A stretch of 64,000 nucleotides of DNA, taken from the NCBI GenBank assembly GCA_050485365.1, contig JBJHBH010000007.1, positions 3,417 through 67,416 of the forward strand. The letters are read 5' to 3'. Within the stretch, counting starts at the first letter, position 1. Each line of letters begins with the position of its first letter. Below are positions 33,590 through 42,374 of this stretch, piece by piece. The notes under the pieces are model-generated. The model was not told the DNA's origin. It saw only the letters and a list, made by a program, of their open reading frames with translations, and did no database searches. The DNA is from JARFUG01 sp050485365. Its GTDB lineage: Bacteria > Desulfobacterota > Desulfuromonadia > Desulfuromonadales > JACZKF01. Position numbers and translations under genes: made by a program.

Positions 33590-36124
33590 TCATTGATGGG
33601 TCTTTGCCTTGGTCCTTCGCGTCGGCTCGGCATTCCACGGATCGTCGGGCCAGGGGTGTTTGGGATACCGCCCTTTGAGTTCCCTGCGTACCTCGGGATA
33701 GGCGTTGTCCCAGAAGCTGCGCAGGTCGCGGGTGACCTGGATGGGGCGGCGGGCCGGCGAGAGGAGATGGAGGAGGACAGGAACGCGGCCGGCGGCGATA
33801 CGGGGGGTTTCGGCGAGGCCGAAGAGCTCCTGGAGCTTGACGGCGAGGACCGGTTCGCCGCCGTTTTCGTCACCGTAGTCGACCGGTATCCGGTGGCCGC
33901 TCGGGACGGGGATGTGGGTCGGGGCGAGATCGTCCAGACGGCGGCGCAGGGACCAGCCGAGGCGGGCTTCGAGGGCGGGGAGGAGATCGAGGCGCCGAAG
34001 ATCGGCGCGGGTGCGGACCTTGTCGAGGAAGGGGGCGAGCCACGCCTCCAGCGAGGCGGTCAGCCCCTGCGGCGAGAAGTCGGGCCAGTTCTCTTCCGGC
34101 AGGGCGCGGGCGGCGAAGCGGACCCGGGCGGCGAGCCGCCCCCCTTCCCCGCTCCAGTCGAGGGCATCGATGCCGAGTTGCCGGACCCCGTCCAGCACGG
34201 CCGCCGTCGTCGCGTCGGCGGGGGCATTCCAGGGGCGGCTCCCGAGGGTCAAGGCGCCGAAACGGCGAACCTCGCGGGAGACGACCCGCTCCTCCCGCGC
34301 GTCCCAGACGACCTCGCGCCTCCAAACCGCCTCGGCGCCGAAGAGCTCCTCGAACCTCTCCCGGCCAAGGGGATATCCCTTGCGGATCAGCCCCTCACCC
34401 CGTTCCTCCCCTTCGATCTCGACGGCCACGATCATCGGCGGATTCGCCCCACCCGGTCGGGAGGCGAACCGTCCCCCCTTCCCTCCCGACAGGAGATACC
34501 GCCCACTCCCCGGCTCCCGCTCCATGCCGATCCGATCAGGAAAGGCCGGAGCGAGAAGCAGGACGAGGGCGTCGTCGTCGAACGCATGCTCCTGCCCGGA
34601 TGATTCGCCGAGGCTGCGCGCGAGATGCCGGGCCGCGCGCTCCACGACGGCGCAGGCCCCGGCGTCGACCCAGGAAGGGAGCGGCTCCCCCCGGCGGAAC
34701 CGACGGAGGATCCGCACCTGATCGGCGAGATCGTCCGGCGAAACGCTGCCGGAGCGCCGGACGATCTGCCGCTCGGAGAGAAGCGCCGCGAGATCGCAGG
34801 CGAGGCAGGCGGCGCCGCGCCGTCGGCCCTCGACCAGCAGGCGGGCAAGGCGGGGGTGAACGGGGAGCGCGGCCATCTCCTCCCCCAGGGGGGTGAGGGC
34901 GCCGCGCGGGTCCAGGGCGCCGAGAAGGCGAAGCAGATCCCGCGCGGCGACGAGCGCCCCTTCGGGGGGCGGATCGAGCCAGGCGAGACCGGCCGCGTCG
35001 GCGATCCCCCAGCGGGCAAGCTCCAGGGCGAGTCCTGTCAGGTCTCCGGAGCGGATCTCGGGCGTCCCGAAGGGGAGCAGGGCGCCGTGCTCCCCTTCGC
35101 TCCAGAGACGGTAGCAGACGCCGGGGGCGAGGCGCCCGGCGCGACCCGCCCGCTGGTCGGCGGAAGCGCGGGAGATACGGACCGTTTCGAGGCGCGGAAT
35201 CCCGGCCGCCGCGTTGAAGCGGGGCTGACGCGCATACCCGCTGTCGATCACCGTGCGCACCCCCTCGATGGTGAGGCTCGTTTCGGCGATGTTGGTGGAG
35301 AGGACGACGCGGCGGCGCTCGGCGGGGCGGATCGCCTTTTGCTGCTCGGCAAAGGGGAGTTCGCCGTAGAGCGGCAGGACCTCGGCGTCGACGGCCGGTT
35401 CGCCCGCGAGCTGCGCGGCGCAGCGCCGAATCTCCCCCGCACCGGGGAGAAAGACGAGGAGATCCCCTTCGGTCTCCCGCAGGGCGCGCCGCACCGCGCG
35501 CGCGGCATCGTCCGCCGCGGAGCCGGTTCCTGCGAGATGCCGGATCTCCACCGGGAAGGAGCGCCCTTCGGCGGTGACCAGGGGCGCATCCCCCAGAAGG
35601 GCCGAGACGGGGGCGGCGTCGAGGGTGGCGGACATGACGAGAATCCGCAGATCTTCGCGCAGGCCGAGCTGGGCGTCGCGGCACAGGGCCAGGGCGAGGT
35701 CGGACTGAAGATGCCGTTCGTGGAATTCGTCGAAGATGACGAGGCCGACCCCTTCCAAGGTCGGGTCGGACTGAAGGCGCCGCGTGAGAATCCCCTCCGT
35801 CACCACCTCGATGCGCGTCGCGGACGAAACGCGCCGCTCGAAGCGGATGGCGTAGCCGACCGTTCGCCCCACCTCCTCGCCGAAAGAGGCCGCCATGAAC
35901 CGCGCCGCATGGGCGGCCGCCAGCCGGCGCGGCTCCAGCATGACGATGCGCTTCCCCGCAAGCCACGGTTCACCGAGCAGGGCCGGGGGAATCCGCGTCG
36001 TCTTCCCCGCCCCCGGCGGCGCCTGGAGGACGGCCGCCTCCCGCTGACCGAGGGCGGTGCGCAGTTGGGGAAGTATCTCGTCAACAGGAAGACGATGTGC
36101 GGCCGAATTTTGAATGGAAGTCAT
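33590..36124 (-). CDS. hrpB: ATP-dependent RNA helicase HrpB
   Basis: 844 aa, standard HrpB length. DEAH-type helicase with Walker A APPGAGKT at 35-42, IFDEFHER (motif II), MSATLD (motif III), helicase C-terminal domain, and the HrpB-specific C-terminal region. It is a cytosolic DExH-box protein of unclear RNA target. The start (MTSIQNSA) lies within a TTCAAAATT-type repeat, so the first codons were probably shaped by that repeat. Downstream dnaE is 28 bases away, upstream aminotransferase 44 bases. Confidence 0.93.
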   Translation of the reverse strand: MTSIQNSAAHRLPVDEILPQLRTALGQREAAVLQAPPGAGKTTRIPPALLGEPWLAGKRIVMLEPRRLAAAHAARFMAASFGEEVGRTVGYAIRFERRVSSATRIEVVTEGILTRRLQSDPTLEGVGLVIFDEFHERHLQSDLALALCRDAQLGLREDLRILVMSATLDAAPVSALLGDAPLVTAEGRSFPVEIRHLAGTGSAADDAARAVRRALRETEGDLLVFLPGAGEIRRCAAQLAGEPAVDAEVLPLYGELPFAEQQKAIRPAERRRVVLSTNIAETSLTIEGVRTVIDSGYARQPRFNAAAGIPRLETVRISRASADQRAGRAGRLAPGVCYRLWSEGEHGALLPFGTPEIRSGDLTGLALELARWGIADAAGLAWLDPPPEGALVAARDLLRLLGALDPRGALTPLGEEMAALPVHPRLARLLVEGRRRGAACLACDLAALLSERQIVRRSGSVSPDDLADQVRILRRFRRGEPLPSWVDAGACAVVERAARHLARSLGESSGQEHAFDDDALVLLLAPAFPDRIGMEREPGSGRYLLSGGKGGRFASRPGGANPPMIVAVEIEGEERGEGLIRKGYPLGRERFEELFGAEAVWRREVVWDAREERVVSREVRRFGALTLGSRPWNAPADATTAAVLDGVRQLGIDALDWSGEGGRLAARVRFAARALPEENWPDFSPQGLTASLEAWLAPFLDKVRTRADLRRLDLLPALEARLGWSLRRRLDDLAPTHIPVPSGHRIPVDYGDENGGEPVLAVKLQELFGLAETPRIAAGRVPVLLHLLSPARRPIQVTRDLRSFWDNAYPEVRRELKGRYPKHPWPDDPWNAEPTRRTKAKTHQ

Positions 36125-36185
36125 TCAGGAACACCGTGGAATTCGTCACAAAATTCGAAACCCAGAATTCACAATTCAAAATTCC
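36105..36185. repeat. GAATTTTGAAT/TTCAAAATTC repeat spanning the hrpB start and the aminotransferase stop
   Basis: Degenerate TTCAAAATTC and GAATTTTG units with spacers. It overlaps the first six codons of hrpB and the last five codons and stop of the aminotransferase, so it supplies both the end of one protein (RNFEL) and the start of the next (MTSIQNS). Confidence 0.7.
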
Positions 36186-37344
36186 GCAGCCGTTCAACGG
36201 CTGCGGGGATCTCCCCTTCGCGGATATTCCCGAAGGCGAAGCGCAGGTATCCTTCGAGGCCTGGGCCGAAGACCTCGCCGGGCAGACACAGCAGGTTCGC
36301 CTTGTCGGCCAGGGCGCGGGCGACCTCGCGCCCGTTGCGCCCCGCGAAGGGGTGCCGCATCCAGGCGAAGAAGGGGCCGCTCGCCGAGAGCTTGAAGGGA
36401 GTGTCGACCTGGGCGAGGGTGCTTCGGAAGAGATCGTGGCGCAGGATCATCGTCTCGCGGTTGACGGCCACCCATCCGTCGAGCTTCTCGGCGGCGAAGC
36501 CGAGGGCGAGTTGGGTGATGCGCGGCTGGCACACGGCCATGGTGTCCTGAACCTTGAGGGCATGGCGGATAAAGGCGGGGGAGGCGGCGAGGGCCCCCGC
36601 CCGGTATCCGGTGAGGGAGAAAGTCTTTCCGAAGGAAGCGATGTGAACAAGATGGTCGCCCCAGTCGGGGTCGGCGAAGAGCTCGTGGGGGCGCTCCCCC
36701 TGCGGGAGGAAGGCGTTGTACGTCTCGTCGAGAATCAAAGCGATCCCCCGCTGCTTCGCCAGGGCGTAGAGCTGTGCGAGAATCTCGGGGGGCGTGGCGA
36801 CCCCCGTCGGATTGCTCGGCGTGACCAGAAGGATCGCCTTCGTCGCGGGGGTCACGAGCGAGGCGACGACGTCCGGATCGGGGATCCCCCCGGACGCCTC
36901 GTCGAAGGGGGCGAAGACGGGGCGCAGACCGAGCATCTGCAGAGCCATCAGATGGTCGAAATAGGCCGGGAGTTGAACCACGACCTCGTCCCCCTCGCTG
37001 CACAGAACCGTCATGGCGAGCCAGAAGGCCTGGCTCGCCCCGACGCTCAGGCAGAAGGCGCCCGGATCGAGAGGCGTCCCGTAGAGACGCCCATACCAGC
37101 GGCCCAGGGCGGCGCGCACCTCCGGAAGACCCTCGTCTGGGGTGTAGCGGCAGATCTGAGGGTCGCTGACCAGGCGGCTCAGGTAGTTGGTGAGTAGCAT
37201 CGCCGGAGGGCAGTCGGGCACCGCCTGGCACAGGTCGATCAGCGGACGCTCGGCGGGAAACTCGCGGCCGGAGATCCACTCTCGCACCTCCGAGATGGGG
37301 GGATAGCACACCTCGCCGATGTAGGGGGAAACGGAGAATTTCAT
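36169..37344 (-). CDS. Class I/II PLP-dependent aminotransferase
   Basis: 391 aa, normal for fold-type I aminotransferases. Pyridoxal-binding SFGKTFSLTGYRAG contains the Schiff-base lysine. LVTPSNPTGVATPPE and LDETYNAF mark the cofactor-binding Asn and Asp. An N-terminal tyrosine/proline segment (CYPPISEVREW) is typical of the valine/aspartate-type group. The amino donor cannot be set from sequence. It follows an M20 peptidase by 18 bases. Confidence 0.88.
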   Translation of the reverse strand: MKFSVSPYIGEVCYPPISEVREWISGREFPAERPLIDLCQAVPDCPPAMLLTNYLSRLVSDPQICRYTPDEGLPEVRAALGRWYGRLYGTPLDPGAFCLSVGASQAFWLAMTVLCSEGDEVVVQLPAYFDHLMALQMLGLRPVFAPFDEASGGIPDPDVVASLVTPATKAILLVTPSNPTGVATPPEILAQLYALAKQRGIALILDETYNAFLPQGERPHELFADPDWGDHLVHIASFGKTFSLTGYRAGALAASPAFIRHALKVQDTMAVCQPRITQLALGFAAEKLDGWVAVNRETMILRHDLFRSTLAQVDTPFKLSASGPFFAWMRHPFAGRNGREVARALADKANLLCLPGEVFGPGLEGYLRFAFGNIREGEIPAAVERLRNFEL

Positions 37345-37362
37345 ATCAAGCAGACCTCGTCT

Positions 37363-38496
37363 TTATGCTGTGCGAAGTATCTCCACTAGAAGCTCGGCGA
37401 CGCTCGCCATGTCGTCGACCCGCACCGACTCGCTGACCGAATGGACCGCCGTCATCCCGGTACCGAAAATGACCGTCTCGACCCCGAAGGAGTTGAAGAT
37501 GTTGGCGTCGGAGCCTCCTCCCGCGGCGCGCACCTCCAGAGGCCTGCCGAGGCGCGCGGCGGCCTGCTCGACAAGAGCGACCACCGCGGCGTCGCGCGGC
37601 ACGGCCATCCCCGGGTAATCGGGAGCGACTTCGACGTGCACCTGCGCCTCCACCTGTCGGCCGTCGATCTGCCTGGCGCAGCGGCGCGCCGCCTCCCGGA
37701 AGCATTCGACCATGTGCTCGGTCTGTGCGGCGAGTTTGGCGGCGTCATGGCTGCGGGCCTCCCCCTCCAACGTGACGCGGCGAGGGACGATGTTGACGGC
37801 CTCTCCCCCCTGGATGGTGCCGATATTGGCCGTCGTCTCCTCGTCGATGCGCCCCAGGCGCATGGCCGCGATGGCGCGGGCGGCGACTTCGATGGCCGAG
37901 ATCCCCTTCTCCGGAGCGATGCCGGCGTGGGACTCCTGCCCGACGATCTCGATGCGCAACCGGTTGGCGCCGGGGGCCTTGTGAATGAGCAGATCGACGC
38001 CGGAGGTATCGAGGGCGAGCCCCCGCCGAGCGGTAATGAATGTGGGGTCGAGCGCCTTCGCACCGGTGAGCCCCGTCTCTTCACAGACGGTGATGACGAC
38101 CTCGATGGGCGGATGGGCGATGCCCTGATCGCGCAGGACCTCGATCGCTTCGATGATCTCGGCGATGCCGGCCTTGTCGTCAGCGCCGAGGATCGTCTCG
38201 CCGGCGCTGGTGAAGACCCCGTCGATCAGCACCGGCTTGACGCCGTCTGCCGGTCCCACCGTATCCATGTGTGCCGACAGAAGGATCGGCTCCGCCGGCC
38301 GGCTCCCCGGCAGGCGAGCGATGAGATTTCCGCTCTCGCTCCCGGTACGCCCGGCAGAATCGTCGATGAACACGTCGGCCCCCAGACGGCGAAAGCGCTC
38401 GATGAGATAACGGGCGATCTCCCCCTCGCGCCCCGATGGGCTGGCGATGGAGGCGAGACGTTCGAACTCTTCGGTGATTCGCTGGATATTGATCAT
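37363..38496 (-). CDS. M20/M25/M40-family peptidase (PepT-like)
   Basis: 377 aa. Metal-site signature LLSAHMDTVGPADG near residue 75, TILGADDKAGIAEIIEAIEV, catalytic VCEETGLTGAK, and the dimerisation domain with QESHAGIAPEKG. It matches the PepT-like group (TIGR01883), which cleaves di- or tripeptides using two metal ions. It is the first gene in an operon with the aminotransferase, hrpB and dnaE. No clear promoter was seen upstream. Confidence 0.9.
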   Translation of the reverse strand: MINIQRITEEFERLASIASPSGREGEIARYLIERFRRLGADVFIDDSAGRTGSESGNLIARLPGSRPAEPILLSAHMDTVGPADGVKPVLIDGVFTSAGETILGADDKAGIAEIIEAIEVLRDQGIAHPPIEVVITVCEETGLTGAKALDPTFITARRGLALDTSGVDLLIHKAPGANRLRIEIVGQESHAGIAPEKGISAIEVAARAIAAMRLGRIDEETTANIGTIQGGEAVNIVPRRVTLEGEARSHDAAKLAAQTEHMVECFREAARRCARQIDGRQVEAQVHVEVAPDYPGMAVPRDAAVVALVEQAAARLGRPLEVRAAGGGSDANIFNSFGVETVIFGTGMTAVHSVSESVRVDDMASVAELLVEILRTA

Positions 38497-38645
38497 GATA
38501 GACCCGTTCAGGCAAGAGGGTTGACGAGATTCTCACATATCTAGCTGATTTGCGAAGCGCATTCAACCGGTTTATGCGCCCCCCCTTCGCCGGGAGAACC
38601 TGCGCCCGTTTTCGTCCTCCAATTCCCCGACCACCGCAACTTCCG

Positions 38646-38674
38646 TTGCAATACGAGGCGAAGGACGCTATGCT
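38646..38674 (+). promoter_or_regulatory. Candidate promoter of the 38770 lipoprotein
   Basis: TTGCAA (38646-38651), 17-base spacer, TATGCT (38669-38674), each 4 of 6. It lies 96 bases before the likely start. The remainder of this gap (38497-38769) shows no ORF. Confidence 0.35.
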
Positions 38675-38769
38675 GTTCGAAAATTTTCAACGCTCTTTCA
38701 GTCGGTTTCGCGGCAGCGCACCACGTCATTTCACCACAAACGCTCCTCTTGACCCAGTGGGACATCACG

Positions 38770-39114
38770 ATGCGACGGCTCATTTTTTTTCTCCTCTTTT
38801 CTCCCCTTCTCTTCGGCGGATGTGCCGCAGCGGCCCCGAACGAGGCGCAATCCGCCATCCCTTCCGGCACAGGAGATCCGTACATGATCGTCACGGGAAA
38901 AGTCGTCCACGTCCCGCTGGAGGGGGGTTTCTACGGCATCATCGCCGATGACGGCCGCCAGTTCGACCCCCTGGGGCTGCCGGAGGAATTCAAGGAAGAC
39001 GGCTTGGCCGTTCGCGCTACGCTGCGGCCGAGCGAAGGGGTGGTGAGCTTCCGGATGTGGGGGACGATCGTGGAGATCGTCCATATCGAAAAAACCTCCG
39101 TCCCGGCGCGATAG
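38770..39114 (+). CDS. Small lipoprotein, unknown function
   Basis: 114 aa. Signal peptide with lipobox LFGGC (Cys18), then an Ala-rich linker and a compact beta-rich domain (MIVTGKVVHVPLEGGFYGII and later FRMWGTIVEI) that may be OB-fold-like. The frame extends to a TTG 21 bases earlier, but this ATG begins the signal peptide. A 9-bp hairpin follows. I do not recognise the family. Confidence 0.65.
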   Translation: MRRLIFFLLFSPLLFGGCAAAAPNEAQSAIPSGTGDPYMIVTGKVVHVPLEGGFYGIIADDGRQFDPLGLPEEFKEDGLAVRATLRPSEGVVSFRMWGTIVEIVHIEKTSVPAR

Positions 39115-39133
39115 GGTCTGGCTCTTGCATTGG

Positions 39134-39157
39134 AAACTCCCGAAACGGCGGGAGTTT
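39134..39157. terminator. 9-bp hairpin after the lipoprotein gene
   Basis: Arms AAACTCCCG and CGGGAGTTT pair perfectly over six bases; flanking GGAA and TTCC can extend it. The following TTTGCTTCC is only moderately U-rich. Confidence 0.55.
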
Positions 39158-39191
39158 GCTTCCATTTAATTCAATCGGGAAATGACGAAGG

Positions 39192-40271
39192 ATGACACTG
39201 GCGAAGCCTGTTGACGAAAAGTACCGGGTGGTCGAGCTCTCCAAGCGGGGGCACCGCCTGATCAAGGAAAACCGCCTGAGCGAGGCCCGGACGGTCTTTG
39301 CCGAGGCGCTGCAGATCGATGCGCACAACCCCTACCTGCTGACCGGTATGGGCGATGTGCTTCGCAGCCTGCATCGCAGCGCCGAGGCTCAGCATTTCTA
39401 CCGCCGAGTCCTGGCGCACGACCCGGACAATCTCTTTGCACTGCGGGGGCTGGGCGATGCGCTGCGGGAAGAGGATAAGACCGAGGAGGCCGTCGCCCTG
39501 TGGCGGCGCTACCTCGCCAAGCGCCCCAACGACATCTTCGTCATGACGCGCCTGGGAGACGGATTCAAGGCCCTGGGCCAAGCCGAGGAGGCCGAGGCGT
39601 ACTACCTCGGGGTGCTGAAGCTGCGCCCCTCGGACCGCTTCTCCCTGCTGGGTCTTGCCGATCTTTATCACAAGACGGGGCGCGAAGAGCTGGCGATCCA
39701 CCGCTACGAGGAGCTCCTTCGCAAGGGGCAGAAGCCGGTCAACATCCTCACCATGCTGGGCAACCTCTACCGGCGCCGCGAAGATATGGAAAGAGCCCGG
39801 GCCTGCTACAACGATGCCCTGGCGCAGGATGCCGAAAACCCCTATGCCCTCTACGGCCTGGGGGAGGTCCACCGCTACCGCAAGGAGTATCGCAGCGCCA
39901 TCGCGTTGTGGGAGCGGATACTGGAAAAGAACGCGGGGACGAACAACATGGTCTCGCGGCTCGGCGATGCCTACCGCAACATCGGAGAGATGGAAGCCGC
40001 CGAGCGCTGCTATCTTTCGATCCTGAGCCGCGAGTACGACAACTTCGCTCAGCTGGGAATGGGAAAACTGCGCTTCGAGCAGGGAAGATTTGCCGAGGCG
40101 ACCTCGATTTTCGAGACCCTTCTCGAAAAGGAGAAGAGCTCGACCACCGCCACCGAGGAGCTCGTGAAGTTTCTGGCCGAGCGCGAGATCCCTTCCGGAT
40201 TTCGCGACGCGATGGACGCCGCCGGGCATCTGCGCCGGCTCTGCGACGAGCGCCTCGCCCCTCCCCGATGA
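39192..40271 (+). CDS. Tetratricopeptide-repeat protein
   Basis: 359 aa, no signal peptide or membrane segment. About nine TPR units from residue 15, for example YLLTGMGDVLRSLHRSAEAQ and the later GLGEVHRYRKEYRSAIALWE. It is a scaffold protein in the cytoplasm; its partner is unknown. Its stop overlaps the acpH start (ATGA), so the two are translationally coupled. Confidence 0.85.
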   Translation: MTLAKPVDEKYRVVELSKRGHRLIKENRLSEARTVFAEALQIDAHNPYLLTGMGDVLRSLHRSAEAQHFYRRVLAHDPDNLFALRGLGDALREEDKTEEAVALWRRYLAKRPNDIFVMTRLGDGFKALGQAEEAEAYYLGVLKLRPSDRFSLLGLADLYHKTGREELAIHRYEELLRKGQKPVNILTMLGNLYRRREDMERARACYNDALAQDAENPYALYGLGEVHRYRKEYRSAIALWERILEKNAGTNNMVSRLGDAYRNIGEMEAAERCYLSILSREYDNFAQLGMGKLRFEQGRFAEATSIFETLLEKEKSSTTATEELVKFLAEREIPSGFRDAMDAAGHLRRLCDERLAPPR

Positions 40272-40852
40272 ACTATCTCGTCCACCTCTACCTTGCCGAA
40301 GAGACGCAGGAGTCGCTGCTCGGAGCAGTGATCGGCGATTTCGTCAAGGGACCGCTCACCGACGACATCCCCGAGGGGATACGCCGGGGGATCCGGCGAC
40401 ACCGCCAGACCGATCACTTCACCTCGGTGAGCGAGAATTTCATCCGCAGCAAAAGACGCCTCGACGAGCGCTTCGGCATCTGCAAGCCGATCCTCGTCGA
40501 CGTCTTCTACGACCATTTCATGGCGCGCAACTGGAGCGCCTACTCCCCTCTTCCCCTGGAGAGGTTCGCCGAGGGGATCTACCGCCTGCTGCGGCACAAC
40601 GAGGCGGACCTCCCCCCGTCGTTTCGTCCGGTTGCGCAGCGGATGATGGCGCGAAACTGGCTCGTCTCGTACCGCGAGCCCGAGACGATCGGGCTCGTGC
40701 TGCAGCGCATCTCGCAACGGATTCGCCGCCCCAACCCCATCGCCGAGGGGCTGAGCGAGCTTGAGCGGCACTACGACGCGCTCGAAGACGATTTTCGCCG
40801 CTTTCTCCCCGAGGCGCGCGCCTTTCTCGATTCAGAGGAAGTGTCTCAGTAA
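40268..40852 (+). CDS. acpH: Acyl-carrier-protein phosphodiesterase (AcpH family)
   Basis: 194 aa, typical length. N-terminal MNYLVHLYLAEETQESLLGA and later RHRQTDHFT and VDVFYDHFMARNW carry the His/Asp residues of the AcpH (DUF479) HD-like metal site. The enzyme removes 4'-phosphopantetheine from acyl carrier protein. It shares a 4-base overlap with the TPR gene and overlaps tail-to-tail by 21 bases with the convergent rhodanese-ferritin gene. Confidence 0.88.
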   Translation: MNYLVHLYLAEETQESLLGAVIGDFVKGPLTDDIPEGIRRGIRRHRQTDHFTSVSENFIRSKRRLDERFGICKPILVDVFYDHFMARNWSAYSPLPLERFAEGIYRLLRHNEADLPPSFRPVAQRMMARNWLVSYREPETIGLVLQRISQRIRRPNPIAEGLSELERHYDALEDDFRRFLPEARAFLDSEEVSQ

Positions 40853-41671
40853 CTGGTCGAGTTTGATCAGGTGACGCCTCTCCTCGTCGGAGAGGATCTC
40901 GAAGACGCGCCGGGCGTTCTCGTCCGGAAGCTCGAGGCGCATCAGCAGATAGCGGTCGTAGGCGTTGGTTTCGAGACGAACGGCCATCTCCAGGATGCGG
41001 CGGATCTGCATTCCGCTCACCGATTCGAGCGCCTCCGCAAGGCGCATCCCTCCCTCCATGACCCCTTCGCCCTCGTCCCCCTGCAGAACCTCGGCCGCAA
41101 AGTCGATGGGCGCCGGCTTCCCGGTGAGCCCTTCGTACAGAGCGCTCAGGGTCGCCTTGTGGTGTTCCTCGGCGCCGGCAAGCTCATTGAAGAGCTCGGC
41201 GGCCTCCTTGTCCTGCACTCGAGAGGCCATCTCGGCGTAGAAACGGCGGGTCCCCTCCTCCAGACGCCAGGCGAGAGCGGCGTGCTCTTCGGCGGTGCGC
41301 TCCCGGGTAAAGAGGTCCAGTTCGGCCGCAGGCGAGGCCGCCGCCACGTGTCCGTGCCACGCCTGCAGCCCCCCTTCCATCCGATGCACTTCGGAAAAGC
41401 CCGCCTGAGTGAGGAGGGAGACCGCCGCCAGACTGCGCAGGGCCGAGCCGCCGTAGAGAATGACCGGCTTTGCGGCGTCAAGCCGCGACAGTTTGTCCTC
41501 AAGGTCCTCCAGCGGCACCGAACGGGCGCCGGGCAAATGCCCTTCCCTGTAATCCTCGGGCCGGGAGACATCGAGCAGGATGTAGTCCTCCGGATGCCGG
41601 CTCTGGAGAAACTGTTTCACCTCCTGAACCGACCACGTCTGGGCCGACCTGAACAGTCCCCGTAAATCCAT
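40832..41671 (-). CDS. Rhodanese-like domain fused to a ferritin-like (rubrerythrin-type) domain
   Basis: 279 aa. N-terminal rhodanese fold (LLDVSRPEDYREGHLPGARS, about 30-105) whose active-site loop reads ILYGGSALRS, so the catalytic cysteine is replaced by glycine. From about 120 a ferritin-like four-helix domain has carboxylate/His pairs (RLEEGTRRFY, GAEEHHKATL, RLETNAYDRY, DEERRHLIKL) fitted to bind two irons. It is probably a peroxide- or iron-handling protein with a regulatory, non-catalytic sulfurtransferase fold. Known in related anaerobes as a fusion. Confidence 0.82.
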   Translation of the reverse strand: MDLRGLFRSAQTWSVQEVKQFLQSRHPEDYILLDVSRPEDYREGHLPGARSVPLEDLEDKLSRLDAAKPVILYGGSALRSLAAVSLLTQAGFSEVHRMEGGLQAWHGHVAAASPAAELDLFTRERTAEEHAALAWRLEEGTRRFYAEMASRVQDKEAAELFNELAGAEEHHKATLSALYEGLTGKPAPIDFAAEVLQGDEGEGVMEGGMRLAEALESVSGMQIRRILEMAVRLETNAYDRYLLMRLELPDENARRVFEILSDEERRHLIKLDQLLRHFL

Positions 41672-41681
41672 CCGGTTCTCC

Positions 41682-42326
41682 CTAGAAGGTATACCCCTTG
41701 CGCTTTCTCCCGGGCACCTTGCCGATGATCCAGCCGACGAGGAGCACCCCGCCTCCGGCCAAAAACCATTTGATCATCGCCGTGAAAAAGAGCTGGTCGT
41801 TGGCCTCGCGAAGCTCCGCAACCTCCGCCGAGAGCATCTCGTTCTGTTCGCGCAGAAAATCGCGTTCCTGGGAGAGCTCGATGACGCCGCTCGACTTCTC
41901 CTCCAGATCCCGCAGCTGCGCGGTCACCTTGCGCAGCTCTTCTTCGGCAGCGTTGAGCGCGGCGGAGTCGGCCCTCAGCGACTCCTGGCCGGCCTCGGTC
42001 TGCGCGAGCTTCTGCCGCAGATCGGCAAGCTGCGTCTCAAGACGGGAAATGACGACGGACTTGGGCGTCTGGGCGCTGATGAACTGCTTGAGCACATACC
42101 CTTCCTGCCCCTGGCGCGTGCGCACCTTCAGATACTCGTCGTGCTCTTCGAGGACGGTGACGGGGGTCCCCACGTTGAGCATGCGCAGAATTCGGTACTG
42201 AGTCCCCATCCCTCCGCGCAGCAAAACGGTGAACTCCTCGTCGGAGACGTAGCGCGTGTCGGCAAAGGCGCTTGCGGCGCCCATGAAAAGGGCGATGATA
42301 AGGGAAATTATAACGCTTTTCTTCAA
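41682..42326 (-). CDS. TIGR04211-type SH3 domain protein with coiled coil and C-terminal membrane segment
   Basis: 214 aa. A signal peptide ends SAFA; an SH3b domain (DEEFTVLLRGGMGTQYRILR) spans about 25-90. A long coiled coil (about 95-180) follows, then one C-terminal membrane segment (FLAGGGVLLVGWIIGKVPG) and a basic tail. It matches the YgiM/TIGR04211 layout: a periplasmic SH3 domain tethered to the inner membrane. It follows closely after the radical-SAM gene (49-base gap). Confidence 0.85.
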   Translation of the reverse strand: MKKSVIISLIIALFMGAASAFADTRYVSDEEFTVLLRGGMGTQYRILRMLNVGTPVTVLEEHDEYLKVRTRQGQEGYVLKQFISAQTPKSVVISRLETQLADLRQKLAQTEAGQESLRADSAALNAAEEELRKVTAQLRDLEEKSSGVIELSQERDFLREQNEMLSAEVAELREANDQLFFTAMIKWFLAGGGVLLVGWIIGKVPGRKRKGYTF

Positions 42327-42374
42327 GACTCTTCTCCTTGCATCCGTGATTTCTGATTCATTTGTTCGGGCCGT

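Noticed and set aside
33562..33873. Upstream extension of dnaE as N-terminal domain
   Set aside because: Ser/Pro/Arg-rich low-complexity translation overlapping hrpB; the PHP motif starts at 33561.
34625..36550. Plus-strand frame opposite hrpB
   Set aside because: Low-complexity Gly/Ala/Glu shadow; HrpB motifs lie on the minus strand.
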